Assembly (NCBI RefSeq): GCF_027942865.1
Contig: NC_134507.1
Location: 38,040,797-38,104,796, forward strand
Length of the DNA stretch: 64,000 nucleotides
From: Odontesthes bonariensis
Taxonomy: Eukaryota > Chordata > Actinopteri > Atheriniformes > Atherinopsidae
Direction: 5' to 3'
The stretch's first letter is position 1. Each line of letters opens with the position of its first letter. Of this stretch, positions 23,205-35,907 are shown piece after piece. The notes beneath the pieces were generated by a model. That model was not told the origin of the DNA. It was given only the letters and a program-made list of their open reading frames with translations, and made no database searches. The translations under genes were made by a program, and so were the position numbers.

Positions 23205-23571
23205 TTCCCAACTCTTGTGAAATAACAAAACCAGCGGTACATGGTGGTAGTTTCAGGGAGCCATTGTATTCTGACTTCTAAAATGGAACTATAATCTTTA
23301 GAAAAGACGCAGTTTATGAGCACGTCGTGGGATTGAGCTTCCCTGGTTTCTCTGTATGACCATGAACACCAAACTACACACAGAGAACAGAGGAGCTTGA
23401 CAGACACACACTAAGTTATCTGAGAGTCCCATTTTCAGCTGCAGAGAACAATCACATCAGGGAAGTCGACGTGCAGGCTCAACATCAGCCTCTCAAGCCA
23501 ACTCTCTGGTAAAATAGGGGCAACGTATGGTTCCAGCACCTATGTAACACATATTTGTCACAGGGACTGTG

Positions 23572-23690
23572 GCTTACGGCCACACCGCCCTGAACACGCC
23601 CGATCTCGTCCGAACTCGGAAGCCAAGCAGGGTCGGGCCTGGTTAGTACTTGGATGGGAGACTGCTTGGGAATACCAGGTGCTGTAAGCA
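23572..23690 (+). rRNA. rn5s: 5S rRNA, unit 14
   Basis: Type A; long CT tract. Confidence 0.94.
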
Positions 23691-23918
23691 TTTTTCTCTC
23701 TTCTCTCTTCTCTCTGCATGTCTTTTGTTGAAACATCTGTTGATCACCCTGTGATCCATCTTGCTGATCCTGGATCTGCTAAGGTGTCCCAGGTCATGGT
23801 TGCCTTTGATCCTCATACATTTAACTTTGTCCTGACAAAGGAGCAGTTCCAAAAAGTCAAACAGGGACTGCCTTTGCATTTGACGCAGTCAAACTGCATG
23901 CGCCTGGAGAAGCCAAAA

Positions 23919-23997
23919 GGCTTACAGCACCTGGTATTCCCAGGCGGTCTCCCCATCCAAGTACTAACCAGGCCCGACTCTGCTTAGCTTCTGAGAT
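23919..23997 (-). pseudogene. Inverted 5S fragment, unit 15
   Basis: Type A copy. Confidence 0.85.
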
Positions 23998-24301
23998 AAA
24001 ACTCTGGCTTTTAGTCTGCGAAAAGAGAGTGAAAGTGAACTCCACTTTGAGATGGCTCTGGGATTGGGCCGACTGGGAGAATTGCTTGAAAAAAACCTCT
24101 ACACCCAATGAGCGGTCAGAACAAAGCCTCAAGACCCCTAGTCTTTTGCACAGAGTAAAAGACAAAGCAGCCATTGAATAGGGCCCGATTGTTCCTACCT
24201 GGTCGGCCGAGGAGCCAGCGTCTCAACCAAGCAAAGCTCACCGTGGGGAAGGTGGCTATGCCAACTAGCCTGATGCACTGCTCCCGCAGTGTCAAATACT
24301 C

Positions 24302-24420
24302 GTACTCTGGTTTCTCTTCATAACGTACAAGTCTTTCGCCTTTTACTAAAGACTTCCGTGGAGAGCAACATTAATGAGTTGTTTCTATTTTTGGAAGGCT
24401 TTACCTTTGCGGGTGAAGCC
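24302..24420 (+). ncRNA. rnu5: U5 snRNA, unit 15
   Basis: Type A. Confidence 0.94.
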
Positions 24421-24718
24421 CATTCTGTCTGTGCAAAGGAAATCTTCTTGCTGTGCCAAGTGACTTCTCGGAGTAGAGTCACCTTATTTCTTGAGACCGT
24501 GCCCATGTTCAAAGCTGGAGCGCTAAATTGTTGTTGTTTGAATGGTGCTCAGTGGAGCGGGCGGGAGTGCAAAGTTGTACCATCTGAAACGGCTGAAGAG
24601 TGCTCACTGCAGCGGGTGGGCGGAGGTGCAAAGTGACGCTTTGTAGGCAAAAAAAGAGCACCGCCACAAGTGCGCATTGTGCCAGGAAGGACTCTCGGAC
24701 GTGAAACAGTGGAGGGTT

Positions 24719-24906
24719 ATCGCTTCTCGGCCTTTTGGCTAAGATCAAGTGTAGTATCTGTTCTTATCAGTTTAATATCTGATACGTCCTCTATATGAGG
24801 ACTACATATTAAATGGATTTTTAGGCAAAGGGGTTGAAAAAGGGGCTTGCTCCGTTCACTCCACGCATCGACCCGGTACTGCAGTGCCGCCGGGAACGGT
24901 GCACTC
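24719..24906 (+). ncRNA. rnu2: U2 snRNA, unit 15
   Basis: Type A. Confidence 0.97.
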
Positions 24907-25273
24907 TTCCCAACTCTTGTGAAATAACAAAACCAGCGGTACATGGTGGTAGTTTCAGGGAGCCATTGTATTCTGACTTCTAAAATGGAACTATAATCTT
25001 TAGAAAAGACGCAGTTTATGAGCACGTCGTGGGATTGAGCTTCCCTGGTTTCTCTGTATGACCATGAACACCAAACTACACACAGAGAACAGAGGAGCTT
25101 GACAGACACACACTAAGTTATCTGAGAGTCCCATTTTCAGCTGCAGAGAACAATCACATCAGGGAAGTCGACGTGCAGGCTCAACATCAGCCTCTCAAGC
25201 CAACTCTCTGGTAAAATAGGGGCAACGTATGGTTCCAGCACCTATGTAACACATATTTGTCACAGGGACTGTG

Positions 25274-25392
25274 GCTTACGGCCACACCGCCCTGAACACG
25301 CCCGATCTCGTCCGAACTCGGAAGCCAAGCAGGGTCGGGCCTGGTTAGTACTTGGATGGGAGACTGCTTGGGAATACCAGGTGCTGTAAGCA
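25274..25392 (+). rRNA. rn5s: 5S rRNA, unit 15
   Basis: Type A; long CT tract. Confidence 0.94.
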
Positions 25393-25620
25393 TTTTTCTC
25401 TCTTCTCTCTTCTCTCTGCATGTCTTTTGTTGAAACATCTGTTGATCACCCTGTGATCCATCTTGCTGATCCTGGATCTGCTAAGGTGTCCCAGGTCATG
25501 GTTGCCTTTGATCCTCATACATTTAACTTTGTCCTGACAAAGGAGCAGTTCCAAAAAGTCAAACAGGGACTGCCTTTGCATTTGACGCAGTCAAACTGCA
25601 TGCGCCTGGAGAAGCCAAAA

Positions 25621-25699
25621 GGCTTACAGCACCTGGTATTCCCAGGCGGTCTCCCCATCCAAGTACTAACCAGGCCCGACTCTGCTTAGCTTCTGAGAT
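25621..25699 (-). pseudogene. Inverted 5S fragment, unit 16
   Basis: Type A copy. Confidence 0.85.
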
Positions 25700-26003
25700 A
25701 AAACTCTGGCTTTTAGTCTGCGAAAAGAGAGTGAAAGTGAACTCCACTTTGAGATGGCTCTGGGATTGGGCCGACTGGGAGAATTGCTTGAAAAAAACCT
25801 CTACACCCAATGAGCGGTCAGAACAAAGCCTCAAGACCCCTAGTCTTTTGCACAGAGTAAAAGACAAAGCAGCCATTGAATAGGGCCCGATTGTTCCTAC
25901 CTGGTCGGCCGAGGAGCCAGCGTCTCAACCAAGCAAAGCTCACCGTGGGGAAGGTGGCTATGCCAACTAGCCTGATGCACTGCTCCCGCAGTGTCAAATA
26001 CTC

Positions 26004-26122
26004 GTACTCTGGTTTCTCTTCATAACGTACAAGTCTTTCGCCTTTTACTAAAGACTTCCGTGGAGAGCAACATTAATGAGTTGTTTCTATTTTTGGAAGG
26101 CTTTACCTTTGCGGGTGAAGCC
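26004..26122 (+). ncRNA. rnu5: U5 snRNA, unit 16
   Basis: Type A. Confidence 0.94.
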
Positions 26123-26420
26123 CATTCTGTCTGTGCAAAGGAAATCTTCTTGCTGTGCCAAGTGACTTCTCGGAGTAGAGTCACCTTATTTCTTGAGACC
26201 GTGCCCATGTTCAAAGCTGGAGCGCTAAATTGTTGTTGTTTGAATGGTGCTCAGTGGAGCGGGCGGGAGTGCAAAGTTGTACCATCTGAAACGGCTGAAG
26301 AGTGCTCACTGCAGCGGGTGGGCGGAGGTGCAAAGTGACGCTTTGTAGGCAAAAAAAGAGCACCGCCACAAGTGCGCATTGTGCCAGGAAGGACTCTCGG
26401 ACGTGAAACAGTGGAGGGTT

Positions 26421-26608
26421 ATCGCTTCTCGGCCTTTTGGCTAAGATCAAGTGTAGTATCTGTTCTTATCAGTTTAATATCTGATACGTCCTCTATATGA
26501 GGACTACATATTAAATGGATTTTTAGGCAAAGGGGTTGAAAAAGGGGCTTGCTCCGTTCACTCCACGCATCGACCCGGTACTGCAGTGCCGCCGGGAACG
26601 GTGCACTC
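26421..26608 (+). ncRNA. rnu2: U2 snRNA, unit 16
   Basis: Type A. Confidence 0.97.
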
Positions 26609-26975
26609 TTCCCAACTCTTGTGAAATAACAAAACCAGCGGTACATGGTGGTAGTTTCAGGGAGCCATTGTATTCTGACTTCTAAAATGGAACTATAATC
26701 TTTAGAAAAGACGCAGTTTATGAGCACGTCGTGGGATTGAGCTTCCCTGGTTTCTCTGTATGACCATGAACACCAAACTACACACAGAGAACAGAGGAGC
26801 TTGACAGACACACACTAAGTTATCTGAGAGTCCCATTTTCAGCTGCAGAGAACAATCACATCAGGGAAGTCGACGTGCAGGCTCAACATCAGCCTCTCAA
26901 GCCAACTCTCTGGTAAAATAGGGGCAACGTATGGTTCCAGCACCTATGTAACACATATTTGTCACAGGGACTGTG

Positions 26976-27094
26976 GCTTACGGCCACACCGCCCTGAACA
27001 CGCCCGATCTCGTCCGAACTCGGAAGCCAAGCAGGGTCGGGCCTGGTTAGTACTTGGATGGGAGACTGCTTGGGAATACCAGGTGCTGTAAGCA
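26976..27094 (+). rRNA. rn5s: 5S rRNA, unit 16
   Basis: Type A; long CT tract. Confidence 0.94.
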
Positions 27095-27322
27095 TTTTTC
27101 TCTCTTCTCTCTTCTCTCTGCATGTCTTTTGTTGAAACATCTGTTGATCACCCTGTGATCCATCTTGCTGATCCTGGATCTGCTAAGGTGTCCCAGGTCA
27201 TGGTTGCCTTTGATCCTCATACATTTAACTTTGTCCTGACAAAGGAGCAGTTCCAAAAAGTCAAACAGGGACTGCCTTTGCATTTGACGCAGTCAAACTG
27301 CATGCGCCTGGAGAAGCCAAAA

Positions 27323-27401
27323 GGCTTACAGCACCTGGTATTCCCAGGCGGTCTCCCCATCCAAGTACTAACCAGGCCCGACTCTGCTTAGCTTCTGAGA
27401 T
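27323..27401 (-). pseudogene. Inverted 5S fragment, unit 17
   Basis: Type A copy. Confidence 0.85.
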
Positions 27402-27705
27402 AAAACTCTGGCTTTTAGTCTGCGAAAAGAGAGTGAAAGTGAACTCCACTTTGAGATGGCTCTGGGATTGGGCCGACTGGGAGAATTGCTTGAAAAAAAC
27501 CTCTACACCCAATGAGCGGTCAGAACAAAGCCTCAAGACCCCTAGTCTTTTGCACAGAGTAAAAGACAAAGCAGCCATTGAATAGGGCCCGATTGTTCCT
27601 ACCTGGTCGGCCGAGGAGCCAGCGTCTCAACCAAGCAAAGCTCACCGTGGGGAAGGTGGCTATGCCAACTAGCCTGATGCACTGCTCCCGCAGTGTCAAA
27701 TACTC

Positions 27706-27824
27706 GTACTCTGGTTTCTCTTCATAACGTACAAGTCTTTCGCCTTTTACTAAAGACTTCCGTGGAGAGCAACATTAATGAGTTGTTTCTATTTTTGGAA
27801 GGCTTTACCTTTGCGGGTGAAGCC
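27706..27824 (+). ncRNA. rnu5: U5 snRNA, unit 17
   Basis: Type A. Confidence 0.94.
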
Positions 27825-28122
27825 CATTCTGTCTGTGCAAAGGAAATCTTCTTGCTGTGCCAAGTGACTTCTCGGAGTAGAGTCACCTTATTTCTTGAGA
27901 CCGTGCCCATGTTCAAAGCTGGAGCGCTAAATTGTTGTTGTTTGAATGGTGCTCAGTGGAGCGGGCGGGAGTGCAAAGTTGTACCATCTGAAACGGCTGA
28001 AGAGTGCTCACTGCAGCGGGTGGGCGGAGGTGCAAAGTGACGCTTTGTAGGCAAAAAAAGAGCACCGCCACAAGTGCGCATTGTGCCAGGAAGGACTCTC
28101 GGACGTGAAACAGTGGAGGGTT

Positions 28123-28310
28123 ATCGCTTCTCGGCCTTTTGGCTAAGATCAAGTGTAGTATCTGTTCTTATCAGTTTAATATCTGATACGTCCTCTATAT
28201 GAGGACTACATATTAAATGGATTTTTAGGCAAAGGGGTTGAAAAAGGGGCTTGCTCCGTTCACTCCACGCATCGACCCGGTACTGCAGTGCCGCCGGGAA
28301 CGGTGCACTC
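28123..28310 (+). ncRNA. rnu2: U2 snRNA, unit 17
   Basis: Type A. Confidence 0.97.
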
Positions 28311-28677
28311 TTCCCAACTCTTGTGAAATAACAAAACCAGCGGTACATGGTGGTAGTTTCAGGGAGCCATTGTATTCTGACTTCTAAAATGGAACTATAA
28401 TCTTTAGAAAAGACGCAGTTTATGAGCACGTCGTGGGATTGAGCTTCCCTGGTTTCTCTGTATGACCATGAACACCAAACTACACACAGAGAACAGAGGA
28501 GCTTGACAGACACACACTAAGTTATCTGAGAGTCCCATTTTCAGCTGCAGAGAACAATCACATCAGGGAAGTCGACGTGCAGGCTCAACATCAGCCTCTC
28601 AAGCCAACTCTCTGGTAAAATAGGGGCAACGTATGGTTCCAGCACCTATGTAACACATATTTGTCACAGGGACTGTG

Positions 28678-28796
28678 GCTTACGGCCACACCGCCCTGAA
28701 CACGCCCGATCTCGTCCGAACTCGGAAGCCAAGCAGGGTCGGGCCTGGTTAGTACTTGGATGGGAGACTGCTTGGGAATACCAGGTGCTGTAAGCA
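28678..28796 (+). rRNA. rn5s: 5S rRNA, unit 17
   Basis: Type A; long CT tract. Confidence 0.94.
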
Positions 28797-29024
28797 TTTT
28801 TCTCTCTTCTCTCTTCTCTCTGCATGTCTTTTGTTGAAACATCTGTTGATCACCCTGTGATCCATCTTGCTGATCCTGGATCTGCTAAGGTGTCCCAGGT
28901 CATGGTTGCCTTTGATCCTCATACATTTAACTTTGTCCTGACAAAGGAGCAGTTCCAAAAAGTCAAACAGGGACTGCCTTTGCATTTGACGCAGTCAAAC
29001 TGCATGCGCCTGGAGAAGCCAAAA

Positions 29025-29103
29025 GGCTTACAGCACCTGGTATTCCCAGGCGGTCTCCCCATCCAAGTACTAACCAGGCCCGACTCTGCTTAGCTTCTGA
29101 GAT
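29025..29103 (-). pseudogene. Inverted 5S fragment, unit 18
   Basis: Type A copy. Confidence 0.85.
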
Positions 29104-29407
29104 AAAACTCTGGCTTTTAGTCTGCGAAAAGAGAGTGAAAGTGAACTCCACTTTGAGATGGCTCTGGGATTGGGCCGACTGGGAGAATTGCTTGAAAAAA
29201 ACCTCTACACCCAATGAGCGGTCAGAACAAAGCCTCAAGACCCCTAGTCTTTTGCACAGAGTAAAAGACAAAGCAGCCATTGAATAGGGCCCGATTGTTC
29301 CTACCTGGTCGGCCGAGGAGCCAGCGTCTCAACCAAGCAAAGCTCACCGTGGGGAAGGTGGCTATGCCAACTAGCCTGATGCACTGCTCCCGCAGTGTCA
29401 AATACTC

Positions 29408-29526
29408 GTACTCTGGTTTCTCTTCATAACGTACAAGTCTTTCGCCTTTTACTAAAGACTTCCGTGGAGAGCAACATTAATGAGTTGTTTCTATTTTTGG
29501 AAGGCTTTACCTTTGCGGGTGAAGCC
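29408..29526 (+). ncRNA. rnu5: U5 snRNA, unit 18
   Basis: Type A. Confidence 0.94.
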
Positions 29527-29824
29527 CATTCTGTCTGTGCAAAGGAAATCTTCTTGCTGTGCCAAGTGACTTCTCGGAGTAGAGTCACCTTATTTCTTGA
29601 GACCGTGCCCATGTTCAAAGCTGGAGCGCTAAATTGTTGTTGTTTGAATGGTGCTCAGTGGAGCGGGCGGGAGTGCAAAGTTGTACCATCTGAAACGGCT
29701 GAAGAGTGCTCACTGCAGCGGGTGGGCGGAGGTGCAAAGTGACGCTTTGTAGGCAAAAAAAGAGCACCGCCACAAGTGCGCATTGTGCCAGGAAGGACTC
29801 TCGGACGTGAAACAGTGGAGGGTT

Positions 29825-30012
29825 ATCGCTTCTCGGCCTTTTGGCTAAGATCAAGTGTAGTATCTGTTCTTATCAGTTTAATATCTGATACGTCCTCTAT
29901 ATGAGGACTACATATTAAATGGATTTTTAGGCAAAGGGGTTGAAAAAGGGGCTTGCTCCGTTCACTCCACGCATCGACCCGGTACTGCAGTGCCGCCGGG
30001 AACGGTGCACTC
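29825..30012 (+). ncRNA. rnu2: U2 snRNA, unit 18
   Basis: Type A. Confidence 0.97.
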
Positions 30013-30379
30013 TTCCCAACTCTTGTGAAATAACAAAACCAGCGGTACATGGTGGTAGTTTCAGGGAGCCATTGTATTCTGACTTCTAAAATGGAACTAT
30101 AATCTTTAGAAAAGACGCAGTTTATGAGCACGTCGTGGGATTGAGCTTCCCTGGTTTCTCTGTATGACCATGAACACCAAACTACACACAGAGAACAGAG
30201 GAGCTTGACAGACACACACTAAGTTATCTGAGAGTCCCATTTTCAGCTGCAGAGAACAATCACATCAGGGAAGTCGACGTGCAGGCTCAACATCAGCCTC
30301 TCAAGCCAACTCTCTGGTAAAATAGGGGCAACGTATGGTTCCAGCACCTATGTAACACATATTTGTCACAGGGACTGTG

Positions 30380-30498
30380 GCTTACGGCCACACCGCCCTG
30401 AACACGCCCGATCTCGTCCGAACTCGGAAGCCAAGCAGGGTCGGGCCTGGTTAGTACTTGGATGGGAGACTGCTTGGGAATACCAGGTGCTGTAAGCA
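30380..30498 (+). rRNA. rn5s: 5S rRNA, unit 18
   Basis: Type A; long CT tract. Confidence 0.94.
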
Positions 30499-30726
30499 TT
30501 TTTCTCTCTTCTCTCTTCTCTCTGCATGTCTTTTGTTGAAACATCTGTTGATCACCCTGTGATCCATCTTGCTGATCCTGGATCTGCTAAGGTGTCCCAG
30601 GTCATGGTTGCCTTTGATCCTCATACATTTAACTTTGTCCTGACAAAGGAGCAGTTCCAAAAAGTCAAACAGGGACTGCCTTTGCATTTGACGCAGTCAA
30701 ACTGCATGCGCCTGGAGAAGCCAAAA

Positions 30727-30805
30727 GGCTTACAGCACCTGGTATTCCCAGGCGGTCTCCCCATCCAAGTACTAACCAGGCCCGACTCTGCTTAGCTTCT
30801 GAGAT
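30727..30805 (-). pseudogene. Inverted 5S fragment, unit 19
   Basis: Type A copy. Confidence 0.85.
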
Positions 30806-31109
30806 AAAACTCTGGCTTTTAGTCTGCGAAAAGAGAGTGAAAGTGAACTCCACTTTGAGATGGCTCTGGGATTGGGCCGACTGGGAGAATTGCTTGAAAA
30901 AAACCTCTACACCCAATGAGCGGTCAGAACAAAGCCTCAAGACCCCTAGTCTTTTGCACAGAGTAAAAGACAAAGCAGCCATTGAATAGGGCCCGATTGT
31001 TCCTACCTGGTCGGCCGAGGAGCCAGCGTCTCAACCAAGCAAAGCTCACCGTGGGGAAGGTGGCTATGCCAACTAGCCTGATGCACTGCTCCCGCAGTGT
31101 CAAATACTC

Positions 31110-31228
31110 GTACTCTGGTTTCTCTTCATAACGTACAAGTCTTTCGCCTTTTACTAAAGACTTCCGTGGAGAGCAACATTAATGAGTTGTTTCTATTTTT
31201 GGAAGGCTTTACCTTTGCGGGTGAAGCC
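31110..31228 (+). ncRNA. rnu5: U5 snRNA, unit 19
   Basis: Type A. Confidence 0.94.
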
Positions 31229-31526
31229 CATTCTGTCTGTGCAAAGGAAATCTTCTTGCTGTGCCAAGTGACTTCTCGGAGTAGAGTCACCTTATTTCTT
31301 GAGACCGTGCCCATGTTCAAAGCTGGAGCGCTAAATTGTTGTTGTTTGAATGGTGCTCAGTGGAGCGGGCGGGAGTGCAAAGTTGTACCATCTGAAACGG
31401 CTGAAGAGTGCTCACTGCAGCGGGTGGGCGGAGGTGCAAAGTGACGCTTTGTAGGCAAAAAAAGAGCACCGCCACAAGTGCGCATTGTGCCAGGAAGGAC
31501 TCTCGGACGTGAAACAGTGGAGGGTT

Positions 31527-31714
31527 ATCGCTTCTCGGCCTTTTGGCTAAGATCAAGTGTAGTATCTGTTCTTATCAGTTTAATATCTGATACGTCCTCT
31601 ATATGAGGACTACATATTAAATGGATTTTTAGGCAAAGGGGTTGAAAAAGGGGCTTGCTCCGTTCACTCCACGCATCGACCCGGTACTGCAGTGCCGCCG
31701 GGAACGGTGCACTC
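31527..31714 (+). ncRNA. rnu2: U2 snRNA, unit 19
   Basis: Type A. Confidence 0.97.
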
Positions 31715-32081
31715 TTCCCAACTCTTGTGAAATAACAAAACCAGCGGTACATGGTGGTAGTTTCAGGGAGCCATTGTATTCTGACTTCTAAAATGGAACT
31801 ATAATCTTTAGAAAAGACGCAGTTTATGAGCACGTCGTGGGATTGAGCTTCCCTGGTTTCTCTGTATGACCATGAACACCAAACTACACACAGAGAACAG
31901 AGGAGCTTGACAGACACACACTAAGTTATCTGAGAGTCCCATTTTCAGCTGCAGAGAACAATCACATCAGGGAAGTCGACGTGCAGGCTCAACATCAGCC
32001 TCTCAAGCCAACTCTCTGGTAAAATAGGGGCAACGTATGGTTCCAGCACCTATGTAACACATATTTGTCACAGGGACTGTG

Positions 32082-32200
32082 GCTTACGGCCACACCGCCC
32101 TGAACACGCCCGATCTCGTCCGAACTCGGAAGCCAAGCAGGGTCGGGCCTGGTTAGTACTTGGATGGGAGACTGCTTGGGAATACCAGGTGCTGTAAGCA
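32082..32200 (+). rRNA. rn5s: 5S rRNA, unit 19
   Basis: Type A; long CT tract. Confidence 0.94.
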
Positions 32201-32428
32201 TTTTTCTCTCTTCTCTCTTCTCTCTGCATGTCTTTTGTTGAAACATCTGTTGATCACCCTGTGATCCATCTTGCTGATCCTGGATCTGCTAAGGTGTCCC
32301 AGGTCATGGTTGCCTTTGATCCTCATACATTTAACTTTGTCCTGACAAAGGAGCAGTTCCAAAAAGTCAAACAGGGACTGCCTTTGCATTTGACGCAGTC
32401 AAACTGCATGCGCCTGGAGAAGCCAAAA

Positions 32429-32507
32429 GGCTTACAGCACCTGGTATTCCCAGGCGGTCTCCCCATCCAAGTACTAACCAGGCCCGACTCTGCTTAGCTT
32501 CTGAGAT
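32429..32507 (-). pseudogene. Inverted 5S fragment, unit 20
   Basis: Type A copy. Confidence 0.85.
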
Positions 32508-32811
32508 AAAACTCTGGCTTTTAGTCTGCGAAAAGAGAGTGAAAGTGAACTCCACTTTGAGATGGCTCTGGGATTGGGCCGACTGGGAGAATTGCTTGAA
32601 AAAAACCTCTACACCCAATGAGCGGTCAGAACAAAGCCTCAAGACCCCTAGTCTTTTGCACAGAGTAAAAGACAAAGCAGCCATTGAATAGGGCCCGATT
32701 GTTCCTACCTGGTCGGCCGAGGAGCCAGCGTCTCAACCAAGCAAAGCTCACCGTGGGGAAGGTGGCTATGCCAACTAGCCTGATGCACTGCTCCCGCAGT
32801 GTCAAATACTC

Positions 32812-32930
32812 GTACTCTGGTTTCTCTTCATAACGTACAAGTCTTTCGCCTTTTACTAAAGACTTCCGTGGAGAGCAACATTAATGAGTTGTTTCTATTT
32901 TTGGAAGGCTTTACCTTTGCGGGTGAAGCC
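32812..32930 (+). ncRNA. rnu5: U5 snRNA, unit 20
   Basis: Type A. Confidence 0.94.
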
Positions 32931-33228
32931 CATTCTGTCTGTGCAAAGGAAATCTTCTTGCTGTGCCAAGTGACTTCTCGGAGTAGAGTCACCTTATTTC
33001 TTGAGACCGTGCCCATGTTCAAAGCTGGAGCGCTAAATTGTTGTTGTTTGAATGGTGCTCAGTGGAGCGGGCGGGAGTGCAAAGTTGTACCATCTGAAAC
33101 GGCTGAAGAGTGCTCACTGCAGCGGGTGGGCGGAGGTGCAAAGTGACGCTTTGTAGGCAAAAAAAGAGCACCGCCACAAGTGCGCATTGTGCCAGGAAGG
33201 ACTCTCGGACGTGAAACAGTGGAGGGTT

Positions 33229-33416
33229 ATCGCTTCTCGGCCTTTTGGCTAAGATCAAGTGTAGTATCTGTTCTTATCAGTTTAATATCTGATACGTCCT
33301 CTATATGAGGACTACATATTAAATGGATTTTTAGGCAAAGGGGTTGAAAAAGGGGCTTGCTCCGTTCACTCCACGCATCGACCCGGTACTGCAGTGCCGC
33401 CGGGAACGGTGCACTC
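33229..33416 (+). ncRNA. rnu2: U2 snRNA, unit 20
   Basis: Type A. Confidence 0.97.
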
Positions 33417-33783
33417 TTCCCAACTCTTGTGAAATAACAAAACCAGCGGTACATGGTGGTAGTTTCAGGGAGCCATTGTATTCTGACTTCTAAAATGGAA
33501 CTATAATCTTTAGAAAAGACGCAGTTTATGAGCACGTCGTGGGATTGAGCTTCCCTGGTTTCTCTGTATGACCATGAACACCAAACTACACACAGAGAAC
33601 AGAGGAGCTTGACAGACACACACTAAGTTATCTGAGAGTCCCATTTTCAGCTGCAGAGAACAATCACATCAGGGAAGTCGACGTGCAGGCTCAACATCAG
33701 CCTCTCAAGCCAACTCTCTGGTAAAATAGGGGCAACGTATGGTTCCAGCACCTATGTAACACATATTTGTCACAGGGACTGTG

Positions 33784-33902
33784 GCTTACGGCCACACCGC
33801 CCTGAACACGCCCGATCTCGTCCGAACTCGGAAGCCAAGCAGGGTCGGGCCTGGTTAGTACTTGGATGGGAGACTGCTTGGGAATACCAGGTGCTGTAAG
33901 CA
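33784..33902 (+). rRNA. rn5s: 5S rRNA, unit 20 (terminator lost)
   Basis: The gene body is type A, but the T5 run that follows every other copy is reduced to one T (GCATCTCTC instead of GCATTTTTCTCTC), a 4-base deletion. The next T run on the plus strand is TTTT in GTCTTTTGTTG, about 25 bases further, so a transcript would carry a CU-rich tail unless processed. Confidence 0.92.
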
Positions 33903-34126
33903 TCTCTCTTCTCTCTTCTCTCTGCATGTCTTTTGTTGAAACATCTGTTGATCACCCTGTGATCCATCTTGCTGATCCTGGATCTGCTAAGGTGTCCCAG
34001 GTCATGGTTGCCTTTGATCCTCATACATTTAACTTTGTCCTGACAAAGGAGCAGTTCCAAAAAGTCAAACAGGGACTGCCTTTGCATTTGACGCAGTCAA
34101 ACTGCATGCGCCTGGAGAAGCCAAAA

Positions 34127-34205
34127 GGCTTACAGCACCTGGTATTCCCAGGCGGTCTCCCCATCCAAGTACTAACCAGGCCCGACTCTGCTTAGCTTCT
34201 GAGAT
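34127..34205 (-). pseudogene. Inverted 5S fragment, unit 21
   Basis: Type A copy. Confidence 0.85.
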
Positions 34206-34509
34206 AAAACTCTGGCTTTTAGTCTGCGAAAAGAGAGTGAAAGTGAACTCCACTTTGAGATGGCTCTGGGATTGGGCCGACTGGGAGAATTGCTTGAAAA
34301 AAACCTCTACACCCAATGAGCGGTCAGAACAAAGCCTCAAGACCCCTAGTCTTTTGCACAGAGTAAAAGACAAAGCAGCCATTGAATAGGGCCCGATTGT
34401 TCCTACCTGGTCGGCCGAGGAGCCAGCGTCTCAACCAAGCAAAGCTCACCGTGGGGAAGGTGGCTATGCCAACTAGCCTGATGCACTGCTCCCGCAGTGT
34501 CAAATACTC

Positions 34510-34628
34510 GTACTCTGGTTTCTCTTCATAACGTACAAGTCTTTCGCCTTTTACTAAAGACTTCCGTGGAGAGCAACATTAATGAGTTGTTTCTATTTTT
34601 GGAAGGCTTTACCTTTGCGGGTGAAGCC
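34510..34628 (+). ncRNA. rnu5: U5 snRNA, unit 21
   Basis: Type A. Confidence 0.94.
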
Positions 34629-34926
34629 CATTCTGTCTGTGCAAAGGAAATCTTCTTGCTGTGCCAAGTGACTTCTCGGAGTAGAGTCACCTTATTTCTT
34701 GAGACCGTGCCCATGTTCAAAGCTGGAGCGCTAAATTGTTGTTGTTTGAATGGTGCTCAGTGGAGCGGGCGGGAGTGCAAAGTTGTACCATCTGAAACGG
34801 CTGAAGAGTGCTCACTGCAGCGGGTGGGCGGAGGTGCAAAGTGACGCTTTGTAGGCAAAAAAAGAGCACCGCCACAAGTGCGCATTGTGCCAGGAAGGAC
34901 TCTCGGACGTGAAACAGTGGAGGGTT

Positions 34927-35114
34927 ATCGCTTCTCGGCCTTTTGGCTAAGATCAAGTGTAGTATCTGTTCTTATCAGTTTAATATCTGATACGTCCTCT
35001 ATATGAGGACTACATATTAAATGGATTTTTAGGCAAAGGGGTTGAAAAAGGGGCTTGCTCCGTTCACTCCACGCATCGACCCGGTACTGCAGTGCCGCCG
35101 GGAACGGTGCACTC
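34927..35114 (+). ncRNA. rnu2: U2 snRNA, unit 21
   Basis: Type A. Confidence 0.97.
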
Positions 35115-35481
35115 TTCCCAACTCTTGTGAAATAACAAAACCAGCGGTACATGGTGGTAGTTTCAGGGAGCCATTGTATTCTGACTTCTAAAATGGAACT
35201 ATAATCTTTAGAAAAGACGCAGTTTATGAGCACGTCGTGGGATTGAGCTTCCCTGGTTTCTCTGTATGACCATGAACACCAAACTACACACAGAGAACAG
35301 AGGAGCTTGACAGACACACACTAAGTTATCTGAGAGTCCCATTTTCAGCTGCAGAGAACAATCACATCAGGGAAGTCGACGTGCAGGCTCAACATCAGCC
35401 TCTCAAGCCAACTCTCTGGTAAAATAGGGGCAACGTATGGTTCCAGCACCTATGTAACACATATTTGTCACAGGGACTGTG

Positions 35482-35600
35482 GCTTACGGCCACACCGCCC
35501 TGAACACGCCCGATCTCGTCCGAACTCGGAAGCCAAGCAGGGTCGGGCCTGGTTAGTACTTGGATGGGAGACTGCTTGGGAATACCAGGTGCTGTAAGCA
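35482..35600 (+). rRNA. rn5s: 5S rRNA, unit 21
   Basis: Type A; long CT tract. Confidence 0.94.
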
Positions 35601-35828
35601 TTTTTCTCTCTTCTCTCTTCTCTCTGCATGTCTTTTGTTGAAACATCTGTTGATCACCCTGTGATCCATCTTGCTGATCCTGGATCTGCTAAGGTGTCCC
35701 AGGTCATGGTTGCCTTTGATCCTCATACATTTAACTTTGTCCTGACAAAGGAGCAGTTCCAAAAAGTCAAACAGGGACTGCCTTTGCATTTGACGCAGTC
35801 AAACTGCATGCGCCTGGAGAAGCCAAAA

Positions 35829-35907
35829 GGCTTACAGCACCTGGTATTCCCAGGCGGTCTCCCCATCCAAGTACTAACCAGGCCCGACTCTGCTTAGCTT
35901 CTGAGAT
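35829..35907 (-). pseudogene. Inverted 5S fragment, unit 22
   Basis: Type A copy. Confidence 0.85.
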
